Origin: Scylla paramamosain
Taxonomy: Eukaryota > Arthropoda > Malacostraca > Decapoda > Portunidae
Assembly: GCF_035594125.1 (NCBI RefSeq)
Contig: NC_087151.1
Span: forward strand, 22,897,069-22,961,068
Direction of reading: 5' to 3'
Length of the DNA: 64,000 bases
A program made the translations under genes and the position numbers. The notes beneath the pieces are model-generated. The model was not told the DNA's origin, made no database searches, and worked only from the letters and a program-made list of their open reading frames with translations. This document shows, piece after piece, positions 60,761-64,000 of this stretch (position 1 is the first letter of the stretch; every line of letters begins with the position of its first letter).

Positions 60761-62785
60761 AAAGTAAGTTTCTTTTTATGCATTTCATCGTTTTTGTACC
60801 TAACGTACAATAATAAAACTTATAATACACGTTTTTTTTTTTTTTCATAAAGTTTTTTGTTTGTCAGTATAGAGTATTATTCACGTGTTTTAGAGTTCTG
60901 ATATCTAAAAAATCGAAAACAATCATAATACTCGGTTGTGATTATATCTTTTGGTATCCTTATATTAGCTACTTTGCATGTTTTCTGGCCTTTTAGTACT
61001 TATAAACTTGAAAAAAAATATATAAAACAAACGTTTTTTTTTCTCCAAAAATTTAAGATTTTGTACCTAAAATGGTGTATCACTTTCATAATACACATTT
61101 TTATTAATGATATTCTGTTACTCAACTTTGAGTATTATTCATATGTTGTAGTGCTTTAACACCTAAGAACCTCAAAAACACTCATAAGACACGTCTTTGA
61201 CAATATCATTTAGTTTCCCAATACTGGCTAATTTGCATGTTTTTTTTTGCGTAACTAATAAACTCAAAAGCACACCTTTTTGGTAATGTTTTTCTGTTCC
61301 TCGAGAATGGGTGTTTTGGATGCATATTAGAGTTTTGGTACCTAAATAGCTCATAAACACTGGAAAGACACAATTTTGATAACACTGTTTAATTGTCCAT
61401 TTTAGGGTGTTTTCCATGCTTTTTAGCGTTTAGGTGCCTAATATGTTTAGAAACAGGCAAATAACACGTTTCTGGTAATATTGTTACGTTATACCGTATA
61501 GGATGCTTTGCATGCATTTGGGGCTTTAATAACTAACTAGCTCAAAACACTTAAAATATACTTTTTGATAAAGTTGTTCTGTTTCTCCAAAAAGGGTGTT
61601 TAGCATGCGTTTTAGAGTTTTGGTTTGTAAGAATTCGAAACAAAAATTAAAAGAAACGTTTTTTGGTAAAGTTGTTTTCTTTTCCAATATATTGTACTTT
61701 TCACGCACTTTGGCGTTTTGATATCTAACAATAAAAAATAAAAAACATTGATCATACAGTTTTTTGGTAATGTAGTTCTGTTTTTTTTTTTTTTGCATGC
61801 ATTTTGACGTTTTGGTACCTAACATGGTGAAAAATACTGTTCTGTTTCTTAATATAGAGTACTATTCACGTGTTTTAGCTTTCTGATACATTAGAACATC
61901 AAAAACACACGTAATACATGTTTGTGATTATATAATTCATTTTTCCCATATCGATATTTTGCAAGTGTTTTGGTGTTTTGGTACTTAACAAACTGAAAAA
62001 CACTTAAAACACACATTTTTGGAAATACTTTTTTTTTCAGAAATGGTTTTTGTATGCATTTTGGCGATTTAGGACCTAACATGATGAATAACATTCAAAA
62101 TACAAGTTTTTAGTAATGATGTTCTCTTCCTCAATTTTGATTAATATTCATATGCTTTAGCGTTTCAACATCTAAGAGCTTAAAAAAACAATCATATGAC
62201 ACGTTTGAGATAATTTGCATGTGTTTTGGTACCTAATAAACTAAAAAAAAACACCCAAAACACATGTTTTTAGTAATGCTTTTCTGTTCCTTCAGACAAG
62301 GTGTTTTGTATGTATTTTTAAAGATTTCTTATGTAAGAAGCTAAAAAAAGCTCAAAAGACACAATTTGTTAAAGTTGTTTAGTTTTCTAAATAGAGTTTT
62401 TTCCATACTTTTTAGCATTTTGGTGCCTAATTTGCTAAACAAATGAAATAAAAATAAACAAGCAAATGACACGTTTCTCGTAATGTCGTTTCATTACCCT
62501 TAAACGATGCTTTGCAACCATTTTGGAGATTTGATACCTAACAAGCTCAAAAACTCTCAAAATACGCTATTTTTATTAGGTTAATCTCTATAAAGGGTGT
62601 TTTGCATGAGTTTTATCGTTTTGGTATATAAATAGCTGAAAACACTCAAAAGCCACGTTTTTGATAATGTATTTTTTTTCCAATATAGTGTGCTTTGTAT
62701 GAATTTTGGCGGTTTGGTACCTAACAAGTTCAAGACATTCATAATACAGGTTTTTGGTAATGTAGTTAGGTTTCATACTAATCTA
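60761..62785 (-). repeat. 97-bp satellite, 11-monomer HOR (right arm)
   Basis: Minus-orientation satellite, mirror of 20448-22480. Confidence 0.85.
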
Positions 62786-64000
62786 ATTTTCAATCTGTAA
62801 AACACCAGCTTTTCTCTTTCAAACCTCATCTTCTTTTCCTCACTGAACTCAGGTGTCTGAGGCAACTGACAGTAGCCCCTTTTCTGTTCCCTCCTATATT
62901 CCCTATCCTCATTTTCAATCCAAAGCTGGATGTTGCGTGTATGTGCGCAACGGCTCTCGTAACCACGCTCTTGAATCTTCCGAGTTTTCCACTATCTGGC
63001 TACGACTACAGAGTCACTCTCAAACTAAATTTATCTGTGCTGTATACCTCTCACCTAACTCCTCTGACAATAAGAAATTCTTTGACTAAACTTCCAAAGT
63101 GAGCACATTCTGACTCTCTTCCCTTTTGCAGCTATCTCCAATCTTGGAGAATTCAATGTTCACCACCAGCTTTGGCTTTCCTCTCCCTTCACTGACCATC
63201 CTGGTGAACTAGCCTTCAACTTTGCTATCCTCCACGACCTAGAGCAATTGGTGCAACACCCTACTCGTATTCCTGACCGTCTTGGAGATACGCCTAACAT
63301 TCTTGACCATTTCCTGACCTCTAATCCTGATTATGCTCTCACCCTTTCTTCTCCATTGGACTCCTCCGATCACAATCTCATATTTGTATCTTGTCCTCTC
63401 GCTCCAATCCCTTCTCAGGATCCACCTAAGCGAAGATGCCTCTGTCGTTTTGCCTCTGATAGTTGGGGGGACCTGACTATTTAGCTGATTTTCCTTGGAA
63501 TGACTACTGCTTCCGTGTCAGAAACCCGTCTTTGTGTGCCGAGTGCATAACAAAGATGATAGTGTTTGGCATAGAGGCGTACATTCTTCCCTCTTTTTCT
63601 CGACCTAAACCTTGCAAACCTTGGTTTAATAGAGCTTGTTCTCGTGTTATATATATGCTATATATGATAGAGAGGTGGCCCAGCAAAGGTACTTAAGCCT
63701 TCTATCACCAGAATCTCATGCACTTTATATTTCTTCCCGGAACCATGCAAAGTCTGTTCTCCAACTAGCCAAAAACTCCTTCATTAACAGAAAGTGTCAA
63801 AATTTTTTTTTATGATCTAACTCCCCTTGTGACTTCTGGCACCTAGCCAAAAATATCTCCAATAACTTTGCTTCTTCTTCTTTCCCTCCTTTATTTCAAC
63901 CAGATGGCACCACTGCTATCACATCTATCTCTAAAGCTGAACTCTTCGCTTAAACCTTTGCTAAAAACTCTACCTTGGATGATTCAAGGCTTGTTCCTCC
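62786..64000 (+). mobile_element. LINE-A copy A11, 5'-truncated, runs off the window
   Basis: Plus-strand LINE-A, mirror of A4. It begins in the endonuclease ([25 protein letters not shown] at 62853-63089), continues with [17 protein letters not shown] and [10 protein letters not shown] (63248-63484) and the linker (KPCKPWFNRACS, 63463-63696). It reaches the start of the RT region at the window edge. It retains about 100 bp near 63700-63812 that copies A5 and A10 have lost. Frameshifts and a TAG near 63482 break it. Confidence 0.9.

Overview
This is an AT-rich eukaryotic window with no host gene that I can support. It consists of satellite DNA, microsatellites and broken non-LTR retrotransposons (LINEs). 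The main LINE family has an AP-type endonuclease and a Jockey-like reverse transcriptase, and the window carries very long (AT)n and other simple repeats. Together these suggest an arthropod, most likely a decapod crustacean such as a crab. That is an inference from family resemblance, not a proof.

The ground substance is a diverged tandem satellite with a monomer of about 97 bp. It is organised into higher-order repeats (HORs). One form is an 11-monomer unit of about 1.02-1.16 kb (5.0-23.9 kb and 59.3-62.8 kb). The other is a 5-monomer unit of about 485 bp (0.4-1.5 kb and 23.9-59.3 kb). LINE-A copies (11 fragments) were inserted into this satellite. A second, GC-rich LINE (LINE-B, 45.76-47.93 kb) was inserted later.

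The dominant architecture is a giant inverted repeat. A left arm (at least 19.26-38.22 kb) and a right arm (40.77-64.00 kb, running off the window) are reverse complements of each other around a 2.5 kb spacer. The arms share the satellite types, a nested 1.4 kb inversion, the same LINE-A insertions and even the same internal LINE deletion. They differ by substitutions and by private events: the LINE-B insertion, a tandem duplication at 42-43 kb, HOR copy-number changes of 1.53 kb and 0.24 kb, and (AT)n expansions. The duplication is therefore old enough to have diverged.

Layout: 0-0.37 LINE-A; 0.37-1.48 satellite (-); 1.48-3.17 microsatellite cluster with short unique islands; 3.2-5.0 LINE-A (-) split by (AT)n plus an unclassified insert; 5.0-13.0 satellite (+); 13.0-13.98 internally deleted LINE-A; 13.98-17.85 satellite (+); 17.88-20.45 LINE-A (-); 20.45-22.48 satellite (+); 22.48-23.9 satellite (-); 23.9-27.54 satellite (+); 27.54-30.73 LINE-A (+); 30.73-38.22 satellite (+) with two LINE-A fragments and two (AT)n tracts; 38.22-40.77 spacer; then the mirror image to 64 kb. 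All coding remnants are retrotransposon-derived and none appears fully intact.
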